Part shown: positions 53,664-62,155 of the stretch, piece after piece
How positions within the stretch are numbered: the first letter of the stretch is position 1
Layout of the letters: each line of letters begins with the position of its first letter
Assembly: GCF_010667615.1 (NCBI RefSeq)
Contig: NZ_VYSG01000001.1
Span: forward strand, 1-64,000
Direction: 5' to 3'
From: Bifidobacterium choloepi
GTDB taxonomy: Bacteria; Actinomycetota; Actinomycetes; Actinomycetales; Bifidobacteriaceae
Length of the DNA: 64,000 nt
Translations under genes and position numbers: made by a program
The notes under the pieces: model-generated
Seen by the model: the letters and a program-made list of their open reading frames with translations, nothing else
Database searches by the model: none
What the model was told of the DNA's origin: nothing

Positions 53664-54293
53664 ATGACGAATCATATGGTTGTAGAGAAGAAATACAGTC
53701 CGGAACCGCGTGACCTGATCTTCACCGTTCCGAACCTCATCAGCGCATTCAGGATCATTTCCATCCCGATCATCGCCTATCTGGTCACCCGTCACATGAT
53801 GGTCGCCTCGCTGGTACTTCTCGCCATCTCTGCCGGTTCCGACGGCCTCGACGGCCTCATCGCCCGCAAGTTCAACCAGGTCTCGAAGATCGGCCAGATT
53901 CTCGATCCGCTCGCCGACCGCCTGCTGATTTTCTGCTCGGTGCTCGCGCTGAGCATTTCGCATATCATCCCGTGGTGGATGCTCGCGTTCGTCGCCGCCC
54001 GCGACATCACGATGGGCATCTTCATCCTGATGCTCGCCCAGCACAACTACGGTCCGCTGCCGGTCCATTTCGTCGGCAAGGCCGGCACCGCCGTGCTGAT
54101 GATCTCGATCGTCGGCCTCATGGTCGCCGACATCCGGCCGGCGCTGCCGGCATGCCAGCTGCTGCACCTGTTCGCGGTGGCGGCCGCCATCTGGGGCATC
54201 GCCCTGTACTGGCTCGCCGGCGCCATTTACCTCAAGCAGGGCATTCCGCTGCTGCGCGACCGTTCCGACCTGCCGGAGCAGGACGGACGCTGA
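53664..54293 (+). CDS. pgsA: CDP-diacylglycerol phosphatidyltransferase (PgsA-like)
   Basis: 209 residues, six to seven membrane helices. The CDP-alcohol phosphotransferase motif D-x2-D-G-x2-A-R-x8-G-x3-D-x3-D is complete across DGLDGLIARKFNQVSK and IGQILDPLADR. The enzyme most likely joins glycerol-3-phosphate to CDP-DAG to give PG-phosphate; a cardiolipin or phosphatidylinositol synthase role cannot be fully excluded. The start at 53664 has a weak site. It leads the actinobacterial cluster pgsA-DUF881-sbp-DUF881-garA-ftsR and has its own strong promoter. Confidence 0.9.
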   Translation: MTNHMVVEKKYSPEPRDLIFTVPNLISAFRIISIPIIAYLVTRHMMVASLVLLAISAGSDGLDGLIARKFNQVSKIGQILDPLADRLLIFCSVLALSISHIIPWWMLAFVAARDITMGIFILMLAQHNYGPLPVHFVGKAGTAVLMISIVGLMVADIRPALPACQLLHLFAVAAAIWGIALYWLAGAIYLKQGIPLLRDRSDLPEQDGR

Positions 54294-54338
54294 CGGCATT
54301 CCACGACCGGACCTACGCAGAAGGGCGTTGACATTCCA

Positions 54339-55277
54339 GTGCACGACGAAGACAGCATGCCGCCGGTCTATCCGGTGTCGCAGACGGACAAGCCCGTCCG
54401 CCGGCGCGCCGTATTCTCGCGCGGCGCCTTCGCCGTCGAGGGCAGCCACGTGCAGTCGCCGTCGGCCGGGGACCGCGCGAGCCGGCGTCCGCGGCGTGGC
54501 GTCGACGACTCCATGCAGCTCATCGACGACCTGACGAACCGTCCGCTCGACGTGCTGTACACCGATTCGCGCCTGAACACGAAGCCGGATTCGAAGGCCG
54601 TCTTCTGGGCCACGCGCATCGTCGTCTTCGTCATCTGCATTGCCGTCGGCTTCGTCTCGTGCCTGTTCGTGCGGTTGCTGCAGTCGGACCCGCGCAAGGA
54701 AATCCGCGCGACGCTCGCCTCGCAGCTGTCGGACGCCGAGCATGCGGAAAGCGACCTGCAATCGTCGATCTCGAAGCTTGAGCAGCAGATCAAGGCGCAG
54801 AAGGACACCAAGCAGGACACGACGGCCATCGACACGGTCCGCGAGGACCGGATGATGTCCGGCCTGCTTGCCGTCGAGGGTCCCGGCATCTCGCTGTCGC
54901 TGGCCGATCCCGTCGACAGCGACGGCACCGTGACGACCGTCATTTCCGACCTCGACCTGCAGCAACTCGTCATGCTGACGTGGCAGGCCGGCGCCGAAGC
55001 CGTCGCCGTCAACGGCGTGCGCATCGGTCAGGACACGTCGATCAGGACGGCCGGCTCGCAGATCCTCGTCGGCACCACGCCGGTCGAGAGCCCCTACAAG
55101 ATCCAGGCGATCGGTGACAAGAACAGCCTCGCCGACTTCATGGGGGAGACGAATCTCAAGTCGCTCTACGACTCCTACGCCAAGCTCGGAGTGACGCTCC
55201 AGCTGACGAAATCGAACTCGATGAAGCTTGCGGGCGCCACCGACATCACGCTCTCGTACGCAGAAAAGGAAGAATGA
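54339..55277 (+). CDS. DUF881-family membrane protein, first copy
   Basis: 312 residues starting at GTG 54339. A disordered cytoplasmic N-terminus of about 85 residues is followed by one membrane helix (ATRIVVFVICIAVGFVSCLF), a coiled-coil segment (LSDAEHAESDLQSSISKLEQ, QIKAQKDTK) and a DUF881 domain (GPGISLSLADPVDSDG, DLQQLVMLTWQAGAEAVAVN, RIGQDTSIRTAGSQILVGTT, YKIQAIGDKNSLADFM). DUF881 proteins occur as a pair around the small basic protein near garA and ftsR in actinobacteria, and their function is poorly defined. The stop overlaps the next gene start (ATGA). The extracellular part may bind another envelope protein. Confidence 0.88.
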   Translation: MHDEDSMPPVYPVSQTDKPVRRRAVFSRGAFAVEGSHVQSPSAGDRASRRPRRGVDDSMQLIDDLTNRPLDVLYTDSRLNTKPDSKAVFWATRIVVFVICIAVGFVSCLFVRLLQSDPRKEIRATLASQLSDAEHAESDLQSSISKLEQQIKAQKDTKQDTTAIDTVREDRMMSGLLAVEGPGISLSLADPVDSDGTVTTVISDLDLQQLVMLTWQAGAEAVAVNGVRIGQDTSIRTAGSQILVGTTPVESPYKIQAIGDKNSLADFMGETNLKSLYDSYAKLGVTLQLTKSNSMKLAGATDITLSYAEKEE

Positions 55278-55609
55278 TGGCAGCAGTACTCGGTTTGATC
55301 ATCGGCGTCGTCATCGGCGTCTTCGTCCAGCCCGACATCCCGGTCGTGCTGCAGCCGTACCTGCCGATCATGGTCGTCGCCGCGCTCGACGCCCTGGTCG
55401 GCGCGGCCCGCGCCTACTTCGAGCGCAGCTTCTCGGACAAGGTGTTCGTCATCTCGTTCTTCTCGAACGTCATCACGGCGACGCTGCTCGTGTTGCTCGG
55501 CAACCAGCTCGGCGTCGGCTCGCAGCTGTCGACGGCCGTCATCGTCGTGCTCGGCATCCGCATCTTCTCGAACGTCTCGACGATCCGTCGCTTCATCTTC
55601 AAGGGCTGA
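55274..55609 (+). CDS. sbp: Small basic family membrane protein (DUF1290)
   Basis: 111 residues, four hydrophobic segments: VLGLIIGVVIGVFVQP, IPVVLQPYLPIMVVAALDAL, KVFVISFFSNVITATLLVLL and TAVIVVLGIRIFSNVSTIR. The motif ALDALVGAARAYFERSFSD and the basic C-terminus identify the Sbp/DUF1290 family of Bacillus and actinobacteria. In Bacillus subtilis it is encoded beside the ftsA-ftsZ operon. The ATG overlaps the previous stop, so it is coupled. Its biochemical role is unknown. Confidence 0.9.
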   Translation: MMAAVLGLIIGVVIGVFVQPDIPVVLQPYLPIMVVAALDALVGAARAYFERSFSDKVFVISFFSNVITATLLVLLGNQLGVGSQLSTAVIVVLGIRIFSNVSTIRRFIFKG

Positions 55610-55620
55610 GGGGAGAATCG

Positions 55621-56790
55621 ATGGCAGATTTCCTCAACGACGATTTTCGCGATCCCCGCGGCGCCGGCCAGACCGGCGACGATTCGCCCGACAACGCCGG
55701 CTACTCCTACAATCCGAACGATCCGCTGCGGCCACCCAGGCCCCGCGACCTGCATCTCGACCACCCGTTCCACCACGGCGAGCACGAGAAGCCTGCCGAG
55801 CAGCGCGACGCCAATCACGCCGCGAAGGGCGGCCACGGCCCGTTCGTCCACCATGTCGCCGAGACGCATGCCGGCGGGTCCGGCGACGACACGGCGCCGA
55901 CGAGCGAGAACCTGCCCGTCATTCCGGTCGTCAACGCCGAGCAGCGCGCCCGCGACCGCAAGAACGACAAGACGGCGACCGGCGCGTTTCCCGTCGTCCA
56001 CAAGAACCGGCGACAGTCCGGCAAGCGCCGCGGCAAGTCGCGCCAATGGGGACGCGCGAAGGCCAACGGCGCCAAGCCGGCGCTGCTGTCGGTGCGCGGA
56101 CGGTCCCTCAAGGCGAAGCTGATGTCGTCGATACTCGTCGCCGTGCTGTGCGCGCTGCTGGCGTACGGCTACGTCATCCAGCTCAACAGCTCCGACCTGT
56201 CCTACGAGACGATGTCGGAAACCGAGCTGACCAGGTTGCTCAGCGAGACCAGCTCGCAGGTCACGGCGCTCGAGGAACGCAAGAACGAGCTGTCGAGCCA
56301 GCTGACCAAGCTGCAGGAGGCCGCCGACCAGGAAGCCGAGGCCGAGAAGATCGCTCAGGAGAACGAGGAGGCCAGCGGCATCATCTCCGGCAGGCTGCCG
56401 GCGCAGGGCGAGGGCATCATCGTCCATATTTCCCAGGGCACGACGAAGGACATCGACGCCGCCACGATGTTCAACCTGATCGAGGAGCTGCGCAATGCGG
56501 GCGCCGAGGTCATCGCGCTGAACACCGTCAGGATCGTCACGTCGTCGTATGTCACCGAGGACGCCGACGGCGGCCTCGAATGCGACGGCGTTACGCTGAG
56601 CGCGCCGTACACCGTCAAGGCGATCGGCGACAAGGACAACCTCGAGAACGCCGTCAACATGGCCGGCGGCGTAGGCTCGCAACTCTCCGTCAAGTTTGGT
56701 GCTACTGTAACGATAGAGGTTCCATCGACCGTGAAAATCACGGAAGTACAGGAAGCCACCGACTATAAGTACGCAAAGATTGTAGAATAG
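55621..56790 (+). CDS. DUF881-family membrane protein, second copy
   Basis: 389 residues. A long cytoplasmic N-terminus of about 160 residues, rich in His, Pro, Asp and basic clusters (KNRRQSGKRRGKSRQWGRAK), is followed by one membrane helix (LMSSILVAVLCALLAYGYVI), a coiled coil (TSSQVTALEERKNELSSQLT, KLQEAADQEAEAEKIA) and the DUF881 domain (GEGIIVHISQGTTKDIDAAT, NLIEELRNAGAEVIALNTVR, YTVKAIGDKDNLENAVNMAG). It pairs with the gene at 54339-55277. GGGGAGA lies just upstream of ATG 55621. The two copies differ mostly in their N-terminal tails, so they may contact different cytoplasmic partners. Confidence 0.88.
   Translation: MADFLNDDFRDPRGAGQTGDDSPDNAGYSYNPNDPLRPPRPRDLHLDHPFHHGEHEKPAEQRDANHAAKGGHGPFVHHVAETHAGGSGDDTAPTSENLPVIPVVNAEQRARDRKNDKTATGAFPVVHKNRRQSGKRRGKSRQWGRAKANGAKPALLSVRGRSLKAKLMSSILVAVLCALLAYGYVIQLNSSDLSYETMSETELTRLLSETSSQVTALEERKNELSSQLTKLQEAADQEAEAEKIAQENEEASGIISGRLPAQGEGIIVHISQGTTKDIDAATMFNLIEELRNAGAEVIALNTVRIVTSSYVTEDADGGLECDGVTLSAPYTVKAIGDKDNLENAVNMAGGVGSQLSVKFGATVTIEVPSTVKITEVQEATDYKYAKIVE
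56783..56788 (+). promoter_or_regulatory. -10 box of leaderless garA-like gene
   Basis: TAGAAT lies seven bases before ATG 56796 and inside the end of the preceding gene, so the FHA gene can be transcribed separately. Confidence 0.65.
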
Positions 56791-56795
56791 CGAAT

Positions 56796-57233
56796 ATGAC
56801 TGATCCGATTCCTACCGCGGGCGAGACCACCATTATCGGCCTTCCCGCCATCCATATCCCCGTCACCGCGACCGGCGACCGTCCCCTTACGCAGGAGGAT
56901 CTCGAGACGATCTCGCGGCTGTCGGACAATACGGCGCTGCTGATTTCCACGCGCGGTGCCGTGTCCGGTTCGCGCTACCTGCTCGACGAGGACGAGGTGA
57001 CCGTCGGCCGCGACCCGCGCGCCGACATCCTGCTCGACGATTCCACCGTGTCCCGCCAGCACGCCGTCTTCCGTCGCTTCAGCGGCACCTATGCCGTCAT
57101 CGACGCCGGCAGCCTCAATGGCACCTATGTCAACCGCCAGCGCGTCGACAACGCCGTGCTCAAGGACGGCGACGAGATCATGATCGGCAAGTTCCGCCTC
57201 GTCTTCTTCACCAACGCCGCGGTCAAGCACTGA
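56796..57233 (+). CDS. garA: FHA-domain protein, GarA/OdhI-like
   Basis: 145 residues. The C-terminal ~95 residues form a forkhead-associated domain with the phospho-threonine contacts VTVGRDPRADILLDDSTVSRQHA and the NGTYVNRQRV loop. The N-terminus has GETTIIGLP, which resembles the ETT phosphorylation motif of GarA/OdhI. In relatives a Ser/Thr kinase phosphorylates this motif and the protein then folds on itself; the unphosphorylated form binds 2-oxoglutarate-using enzymes. This links it to icd, which makes 2-oxoglutarate. No kinase gene is present in this window. ftsR follows 31 bases on. Confidence 0.92.
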   Translation: MTDPIPTAGETTIIGLPAIHIPVTATGDRPLTQEDLETISRLSDNTALLISTRGAVSGSRYLLDEDEVTVGRDPRADILLDDSTVSRQHAVFRRFSGTYAVIDAGSLNGTYVNRQRVDNAVLKDGDEIMIGKFRLVFFTNAAVKH

Positions 57234-57264
57234 CCCCGGCACGCGAAACGGGAACTGGACCAGC

Positions 57265-57903
57265 ATGGCGGCGGTGGCGATAGGAGGACGGGAATCCGGA
57301 CTCGTGCAGGGGGAACTGTTCGATGCGCCGGTGGATCCCGAATACACGCGCGGATACCGCGGCACCGTCGCCTCGAAGATCGCAGGCATCACCTACCGCC
57401 AGCTTGACTACTGGGCGCGCAAGGGCATCGTCGAGCCGTCGATCACGCCGTCGCACGGCTCCGGTTCCCGTCGCCTGTATTCGTTCAAGGACATCGTCAT
57501 TCTCGCCGTCTCGAAGCAGCTGCTCGACGTCGGCGTCAACCTGCAGAACGTGACGAACGCCATCGAGTACCTGATGACGAAATCGGTCGCGGCGCTCGAG
57601 CACACGACAATCATGTGCGATGGCACCCGCGTGCACGACTGCTCGAAGAGCGAGCAGATCGCCGCGCTGCTGGGATCCGGCCGTGCCGTGTTCGGCATTT
57701 CGGTCGGCACGATCTTCAAGCGCGTCACCGCCGAACTGGAAGACGAGGACTATACCGAACTCGCCGACGGCGACATGGCTGTCGTCCATGGCGGCGGCGT
57801 GCCATCGATCGAGGAAATCGCGACGGCCAGGATGGCCCGCAAGCTCGAACACCGGCGCCTGGCGCGCGCCACTGTCCAGTCGACCCGTCCACGGCAATCC
57901 TGA
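57265..57903 (+). CDS. ftsR: MerR-family regulator (FtsR-like)
   Basis: 212 residues. A MerR-type winged helix is visible as TVASKIAGITYRQLDYWARK and SGSRRLYSFKDIVILAVSKQ, after a 30-residue N-terminal arm that includes GELFDAPVDPE. The middle shows LLDVGVNLQNVTNAIEYL and a Cys pair in CDGTRVHDCSK. In Corynebacterium the equivalent gene (downstream of garA) activates ftsZ transcription, so a cell-division role is likely here. AACGGGAACTGG precedes the ATG and is a weak site. The conserved order with garA supports the assignment. Confidence 0.85.
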   Translation: MAAVAIGGRESGLVQGELFDAPVDPEYTRGYRGTVASKIAGITYRQLDYWARKGIVEPSITPSHGSGSRRLYSFKDIVILAVSKQLLDVGVNLQNVTNAIEYLMTKSVAALEHTTIMCDGTRVHDCSKSEQIAALLGSGRAVFGISVGTIFKRVTAELEDEDYTELADGDMAVVHGGGVPSIEEIATARMARKLEHRRLARATVQSTRPRQS

Positions 57904-57926
57904 AGCACAATCCTGAAAGGGGAACC

Positions 57927-58298
57927 ATGAGCGCATTACCGGCGATCCTGTGGATAATCGGAGTCGCCTGCTCGCTGCTCGTCATCGCGATCTGCGTGCT
58001 GCGAAGCCATTACTTCAACGACCGCGACAAGCCCGTGCATCCGGTGAGCTGGTCGGTTGTCGGCATGCATTTCGTGACGCTTGTCATGGTGGCCGCGCCG
58101 TATCCGATCTTCCTGTCCGAACGCGACAGCCTCAAGCCGTCCACGCTGGCGCTGTACGGGAAGCTCGGATGGCCGAGCGCCATCGTCGCGATTGCCGTCA
58201 TCCTCGCCGAACTCGTGCTGATGTACCTGCAGGCGCGTCGCGCGATGAAGAGCCAGGTCGAGGACACGCTGAAGAAGGCCAACGCGCTGGGGGAGTAG
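57927..58298 (+). CDS. Small three-helix membrane protein
   Basis: 123 residues, not recognised. Three membrane segments: LPAILWIIGVACSLLVIAIC, VSWSVVGMHFVTLVMVAAP and SAIVAIAVILAELVLMYLQA. Loops are short, and the C-terminus is helical and charged (RRAMKSQVEDTLKKANALGE). GAAAGGGG lies six bases before ATG 57927. It follows ftsR by 23 bases, so it belongs to the same cluster. No catalytic motif is seen; a membrane-structural role is only a guess. Confidence 0.7.
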   Translation: MSALPAILWIIGVACSLLVIAICVLRSHYFNDRDKPVHPVSWSVVGMHFVTLVMVAAPYPIFLSERDSLKPSTLALYGKLGWPSAIVAIAVILAELVLMYLQARRAMKSQVEDTLKKANALGE

Positions 58299-58365
58299 TC
58301 CGCTGCCCGCTTGTCGCCACTGTGTGGAACAGCCGGAACGCGGCAAGGGCAGGACGGAAGAGCAA

Positions 58366-58417
58366 AAGCAATAAGGAAGGGGAAGCACCTTGCGGTGCTT
58401 CCCCTTCCTTATTGCTT
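58366..58417. terminator. 24-bp perfect bidirectional terminator
   Basis: 58366-58389 pairs without mismatch with 58394-58417 (loop TTGC). The minus-strand product is followed by TTTTGC and the plus strand by ATTTA, so both the pgsA cluster and tal can end here. Confidence 0.8.
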
Positions 58418-58434
58418 ATTTACCTAGGCAGGTC

Positions 58435-59541
58435 TCAGGCGTTCACGCGATCGATCGCGGACTGGACGTCGGCGATGACGGTATCCCAGGACTTGATGAA
58501 GGCGGCGACGCCGTCGGCTTCGAGGGTGTCGGTGACTTCCTTGAAGTCGATGCCCATCTCGGCGAGGACGTTCATCGTGTCGTGGGCCTCGGCGAAGGAG
58601 CCCTCGGTGATGGTGACCTTGCCGTCGCCGTGATCGGCGAGGGCCATCAGCGTCTTCTCCGGCATCGTGTTGACGACATCGGCGGCGACGAGCTCGTCGA
58701 CGTACTTCGTGTCGGAGTAGGCCGGGTTCTTGGTGCCGGTGGAGGCCCACAGCGGACGCTGGACCTTGGCGCCCTTGGCGGCCAGGGCCGGCCAGCGCGG
58801 ATCGTTGGCGAACTTGTTCTGGAACAGCTCGTAAGCCAGGCGCGCGTTGGCGACGGCGGCCTTGCCTTCCATTTCCTTGGCTTCCGGCGTGCCGATGGCC
58901 TCGAGCAGCTTGTCGACGGCGGTGTCCACGCGGGAGACGAAGAAGGAGGCGACCGAGGCCATCTTGGACAGGTCGTGGCCGTTCTCAGCGGCCTTGGCCA
59001 TGCCGGCGATGTAGGCGTCGATGACCTGCTCGTAGCGCTCGAGCGAGAAGATCAGCGTGACGTTGACGGAGATGCCCTTGGCGAGCGTCTCGGTGATGGC
59101 CGGCAGGCCTTCCAGCGTCGCCGGAATCTTGATCATGGCGTTCGGACGGTTGACCTTCTCCCAGAGCTCGACGGCCTGCTTCTCGGTGGCCTCGGTCTCG
59201 TGGGCAAGACGCGGATCCACCTCGATGGACACGCGGCCGTTGACGAAGTCGGAGTCCTCGGCGACCTGACGGAAGATGTCGGTGGCGTTGCGGACATCGG
59301 TGGTGGTGAGCTCGCGGATGGCGGTCTCGACGTCGACCTTGCCGAGCTCCTTGAGCTGGGCGTCGTACGGACCGACCTGGCTCAGGGCCTTCTGGAAGAT
59401 GGACGGGTTGGTGGTGACGCCGACGACGTTGTCGTTGGCGATGAGTTCCTGCAGGTTGCCGGACTCGATGCGGGTGCGGGACAGGTCGTCCAGCCAGATG
59501 GAGACGCCGTTCTCGGAAACGCGCTGAGTAGCTTCAGTCAT
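58435..59541 (-). CDS. tal: Transaldolase
   Basis: 368 residues, a class I aldolase barrel. With transketolase it interconverts sugar phosphates in the bifid shunt. The Schiff-base Lys lies in NAMIKIPATLEGLPAITETL, after the DLSRTRIESGNLQEL and VVGVTTNPSIFQKAL segments; NVTLIFSLERYEQV and SRVDTAVDKLL complete the family pattern. ATG 59541 is chosen because AAGGAG lies nine bases upstream; the frame before it is not conserved-looking. Terminator-like repeats lie on both sides. It is read in the same direction as tkt. Confidence 0.96.
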   Translation of the reverse strand: MTEATQRVSENGVSIWLDDLSRTRIESGNLQELIANDNVVGVTTNPSIFQKALSQVGPYDAQLKELGKVDVETAIRELTTTDVRNATDIFRQVAEDSDFVNGRVSIEVDPRLAHETEATEKQAVELWEKVNRPNAMIKIPATLEGLPAITETLAKGISVNVTLIFSLERYEQVIDAYIAGMAKAAENGHDLSKMASVASFFVSRVDTAVDKLLEAIGTPEAKEMEGKAAVANARLAYELFQNKFANDPRWPALAAKGAKVQRPLWASTGTKNPAYSDTKYVDELVAADVVNTMPEKTLMALADHGDGKVTITEGSFAEAHDTMNVLAEMGIDFKEVTDTLEADGVAAFIKSWDTVIADVQSAIDRVNA

Positions 59542-59695
59542 TGTTTTTCTCCTTGATTCCAATTGGATCAATCACACACCTGTTTACCGAACATGTTGGA
59601 CAGTGTGTGCGGTTTTCGGAAGGATCATCGACAGTTTTTGTCACGATTCTTCCGGTTTTTGAGTGATCGCGTTCGTTTTGTCGAAGGGATACGCG

Positions 59696-59757
59696 GAAAG
59701 AAAGGGAAACCGCCATGTCCGGACAAGCCGGACGGAAGTTCCCCTTTCTTCCTTGGG
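59696..59757 (-). terminator. Terminator between tkt and tal
   Basis: A long imperfect hairpin: outer arms GGAAAGAAAGGG and CCCTTTCTTCC, inner arms GTCCGG/CCGGAC. Read on the minus strand it lies 36 bases after the tkt stop and ends in a pyrimidine-rich stretch. Confidence 0.6.
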
Positions 59758-59792
59758 CCAAGTCACGGCCGGGCACCGGGCCCGGTCGCGGC

Positions 59793-61889
59793 TCAGTGCG
59801 TGGCTTCGATCGATGCCTTGGCGGCCTCGACGACGTGCTCGGCGGTGATGCCGAGGTCGATCATGTTCTGGGCGCCGTCGCCCTGCAGGCCGAACTGCTC
59901 GATCGAGACGGCCTTGCCGTAGGTGCCGAGGTACTTGTACCAGGACATCGCCAGGCCGGCCTCGACGGAGACGCGGGCCTTGATGTGGCTCGGCAGGATG
60001 GCTTCCTTGTAGTCCTCGTCCTGCTCCTCGAACCATTCCATCGAGACCATCGAGATGACGCGGGCCTTGATGCCCTCGCCGGCGAGCGTCTTCGCGGCTT
60101 CGACGGCCCACTGGACCTCGGAACCCGAAGCCATGATGATGACGTCCGGATCGCCTTCGGTGTCGACGAGGACGTAGGCGCCCTTGCGCACGCCGTCCTT
60201 CGCCTTCTCGGCGGTCTCGGCGAGCGTCGGCACGCCCTGGCGCGTCAGGATCATCGCGGTCGGGTAGGTGTTCTCCTTCTCGAAGAAGTAGCGGTAGGCC
60301 TCGGCGGTCTCCCACTGGTCGGCCGGACGGACGACCTCGAACTGCGGGATGGCGCGGAAGGCGGACAGCTGCTCGATCGGCTGGTGGGTCGGACCGTCCT
60401 CGCCCAGCGCGACGGAGTCGTGCGTCCAGACGTAGAGGTTCGGGATCTCCATCAGCGCGGCCAGGCGGCAGGCGGCGCGCATGTAGTCGGCGAACTGGAA
60501 GAACGTGCCGGAGAACGGACGGGTGTCGGAGCCCAGCAGGATGCCGTTCGTGATGGCGCCGGCGGCGAACTCGCGCACGCCGAAGTGCAGCTGGCGGCCG
60601 TACGGAGAGACGTTCGGCCACTGCGTGGTGGCGTACTCGGCCGGGGCGAACGACTTGGCGCCCTTGAGGTTGGTGTTGTTGGAACCACCGAGGTCGGCGG
60701 AGCCGCCCCACAGTTCCGGCATGACCGGGGCGATCGCGTTGAGCGCGGCGCCGGAGGCCTTGCGGGTGGCGACCTTGTCGCCGACCTTGAAGCCGGCCTC
60801 GAGCTCGTCGATGGCCTTGTCGAAGTCCTCGGGCAGCTTGCCGTCCTTGATGCGGGCGTACAGGGCGGCCTTGTCCGGATTGGCCTCGGCCCACTTGGCG
60901 AAGGCGACGTCCCATTCCTCGTGCGCCTTGAGGCCGCGCTCGGCGACCTTGCGGGCGTGGGCGAGGGCTTCCTCGTCGACCTGGAAGGTGGCTTCCGGAT
61001 CGAGGCCCAGGGCCTTCTTCAGGCCGGCGACGGCCTCGTCGCCGAGGGCGGAACCGTGCGAGGACGGATCGTTCGTCTTGCCCGGGGTCGGCCACGCGAT
61101 CAGCGTGTCCACCTTGATGAAGTGCGGCTTGTCGGTGACCTGCTCGGCCTTTTCGATGACCTTGGACAGGCCCTCGATGTCCTCCTTGTAGGAGCCGTCG
61201 GGCTGGATGAAGGAGATCTCGTCGGTGTACCAGCCGTAGGCCTCGTAACGCTTGAGGATGTCCTCGGCGAAGGCGATCTTCGTCTCGCCCTCGATCTGGA
61301 TGTGGTTGGCGTCGAAGATGACGAACAGGTTGCCCAGGTTCTGGTTGCCCGCCAGCGAACCGGCCTCGGAGGAGACGCCTTCCTCGACGTCGCCCTCGCC
61401 GCAGATGACCCAGACCTTGTGATCGAACGGGGAGGTGCCCTCGGCGGCGTCCGGATCCAGCAGGCCGCGCTCGAAGCGCTGGCCGTAGGCGAAACCGACG
61501 GCGGAGGCGAGGCCCTGGCCCAGCGGGCCGGTCGTCATCTCGATGCCCGGGGTCAGGCCGACTTCCGGATGGCCCGGGGTGCGGGTGTCCTTGCCGCCGC
61601 GGAAGTACTTGAGGTCGTCGAGCGTCAGGCCATAGCCGGCCATGTACAGTTCGACGTACTGGGTGAGCGAAGCGTGTCCGCCCGAGAGGATGAAGCGGTC
61701 GCGACCGGCCCAGTTCGGATCGGCCGGGTCGTGCTTGATGAAGCGCTGGTAGAGGGTGTAGGCGATCGGCGCCAGCGAGATCGGGGAGCCGGGGTGGCCA
61801 TGGCCGGCCTTCTGCACGGCGTCGGCGGACAGGGCCTTGGCCATCTTGATGGCGCGCTCGTCCAGTTCAGACCAGGTGTTATCGGTCAT
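59793..61889 (-). CDS. tkt: Transketolase
   Basis: 698 residues, a thiamine-diphosphate enzyme that moves two-carbon units between sugar phosphates. The N-terminal motif GHGHPGSPISLAPIAYTLYQ, the Mg/ThDP-binding GDVEEGVSSEAGSLAGNQ, the central GADLGGSNNTNLKG-like segment and TRDSVALGEDGPTHQP-like VALGEDGPTHQPIEQL are intact. It works with the phosphoketolase pathway; that enzyme is not encoded here. GGAAGGAAAG lies 10 bases before the ATG. A promoter and an mRNA leader with two GGACGTCC palindromes lie upstream. Confidence 0.97.
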   Translation of the reverse strand: MTDNTWSELDERAIKMAKALSADAVQKAGHGHPGSPISLAPIAYTLYQRFIKHDPADPNWAGRDRFILSGGHASLTQYVELYMAGYGLTLDDLKYFRGGKDTRTPGHPEVGLTPGIEMTTGPLGQGLASAVGFAYGQRFERGLLDPDAAEGTSPFDHKVWVICGEGDVEEGVSSEAGSLAGNQNLGNLFVIFDANHIQIEGETKIAFAEDILKRYEAYGWYTDEISFIQPDGSYKEDIEGLSKVIEKAEQVTDKPHFIKVDTLIAWPTPGKTNDPSSHGSALGDEAVAGLKKALGLDPEATFQVDEEALAHARKVAERGLKAHEEWDVAFAKWAEANPDKAALYARIKDGKLPEDFDKAIDELEAGFKVGDKVATRKASGAALNAIAPVMPELWGGSADLGGSNNTNLKGAKSFAPAEYATTQWPNVSPYGRQLHFGVREFAAGAITNGILLGSDTRPFSGTFFQFADYMRAACRLAALMEIPNLYVWTHDSVALGEDGPTHQPIEQLSAFRAIPQFEVVRPADQWETAEAYRYFFEKENTYPTAMILTRQGVPTLAETAEKAKDGVRKGAYVLVDTEGDPDVIIMASGSEVQWAVEAAKTLAGEGIKARVISMVSMEWFEEQDEDYKEAILPSHIKARVSVEAGLAMSWYKYLGTYGKAVSIEQFGLQGDGAQNMIDLGITAEHVVEAAKASIEATH

Positions 61890-61976
61890 ATCTGTTTACT
61901 TTCCTTCCAATACTTCGGACGTCCCCGCGACCGGCGTCTGGCCGGAACGGCGGACGTCCTCACATTGCAGTTCCAC

Positions 61977-62006
61977 ATAGTAACGGCCAAAGCCGACGAA
62001 AGACAA
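61977..62006 (-). promoter_or_regulatory. Promoter of tkt with palindrome-bearing leader
   Basis: On the minus strand TTGTCT (62006-62001), 18 bases, then TACTAT (61982-61977). The leader contains the palindrome GGACGTCC twice (61952-61959 and 61917-61924), which can pair with each other into a stem. Confidence 0.6.
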
Positions 62007-62056
62007 CGGACAACCCGCGGCGGATCGACGGCGCACGCGCGGACGGCACGCAGGAA

Positions 62057-62083
62057 TTAGCACTCTCGGTCGTTGAGTGCTAA
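62057..62083. promoter_or_regulatory. CIRCE operator
   Basis: Perfect consensus TTAGCACTC-N9-GAGTGCTAA, 73 bases upstream of hrcA. This is the binding site of HrcA, so the hrcA-dnaJ operon is autoregulated by heat shock. Confidence 0.97.
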
Positions 62084-62155
62084 AACAGATGATGATACCG
62101 TCGTCCGGTCCTTGCCCGGCTCCGGCGCGGTTCGGCAAGTGGAGGAGGCCCGCAC

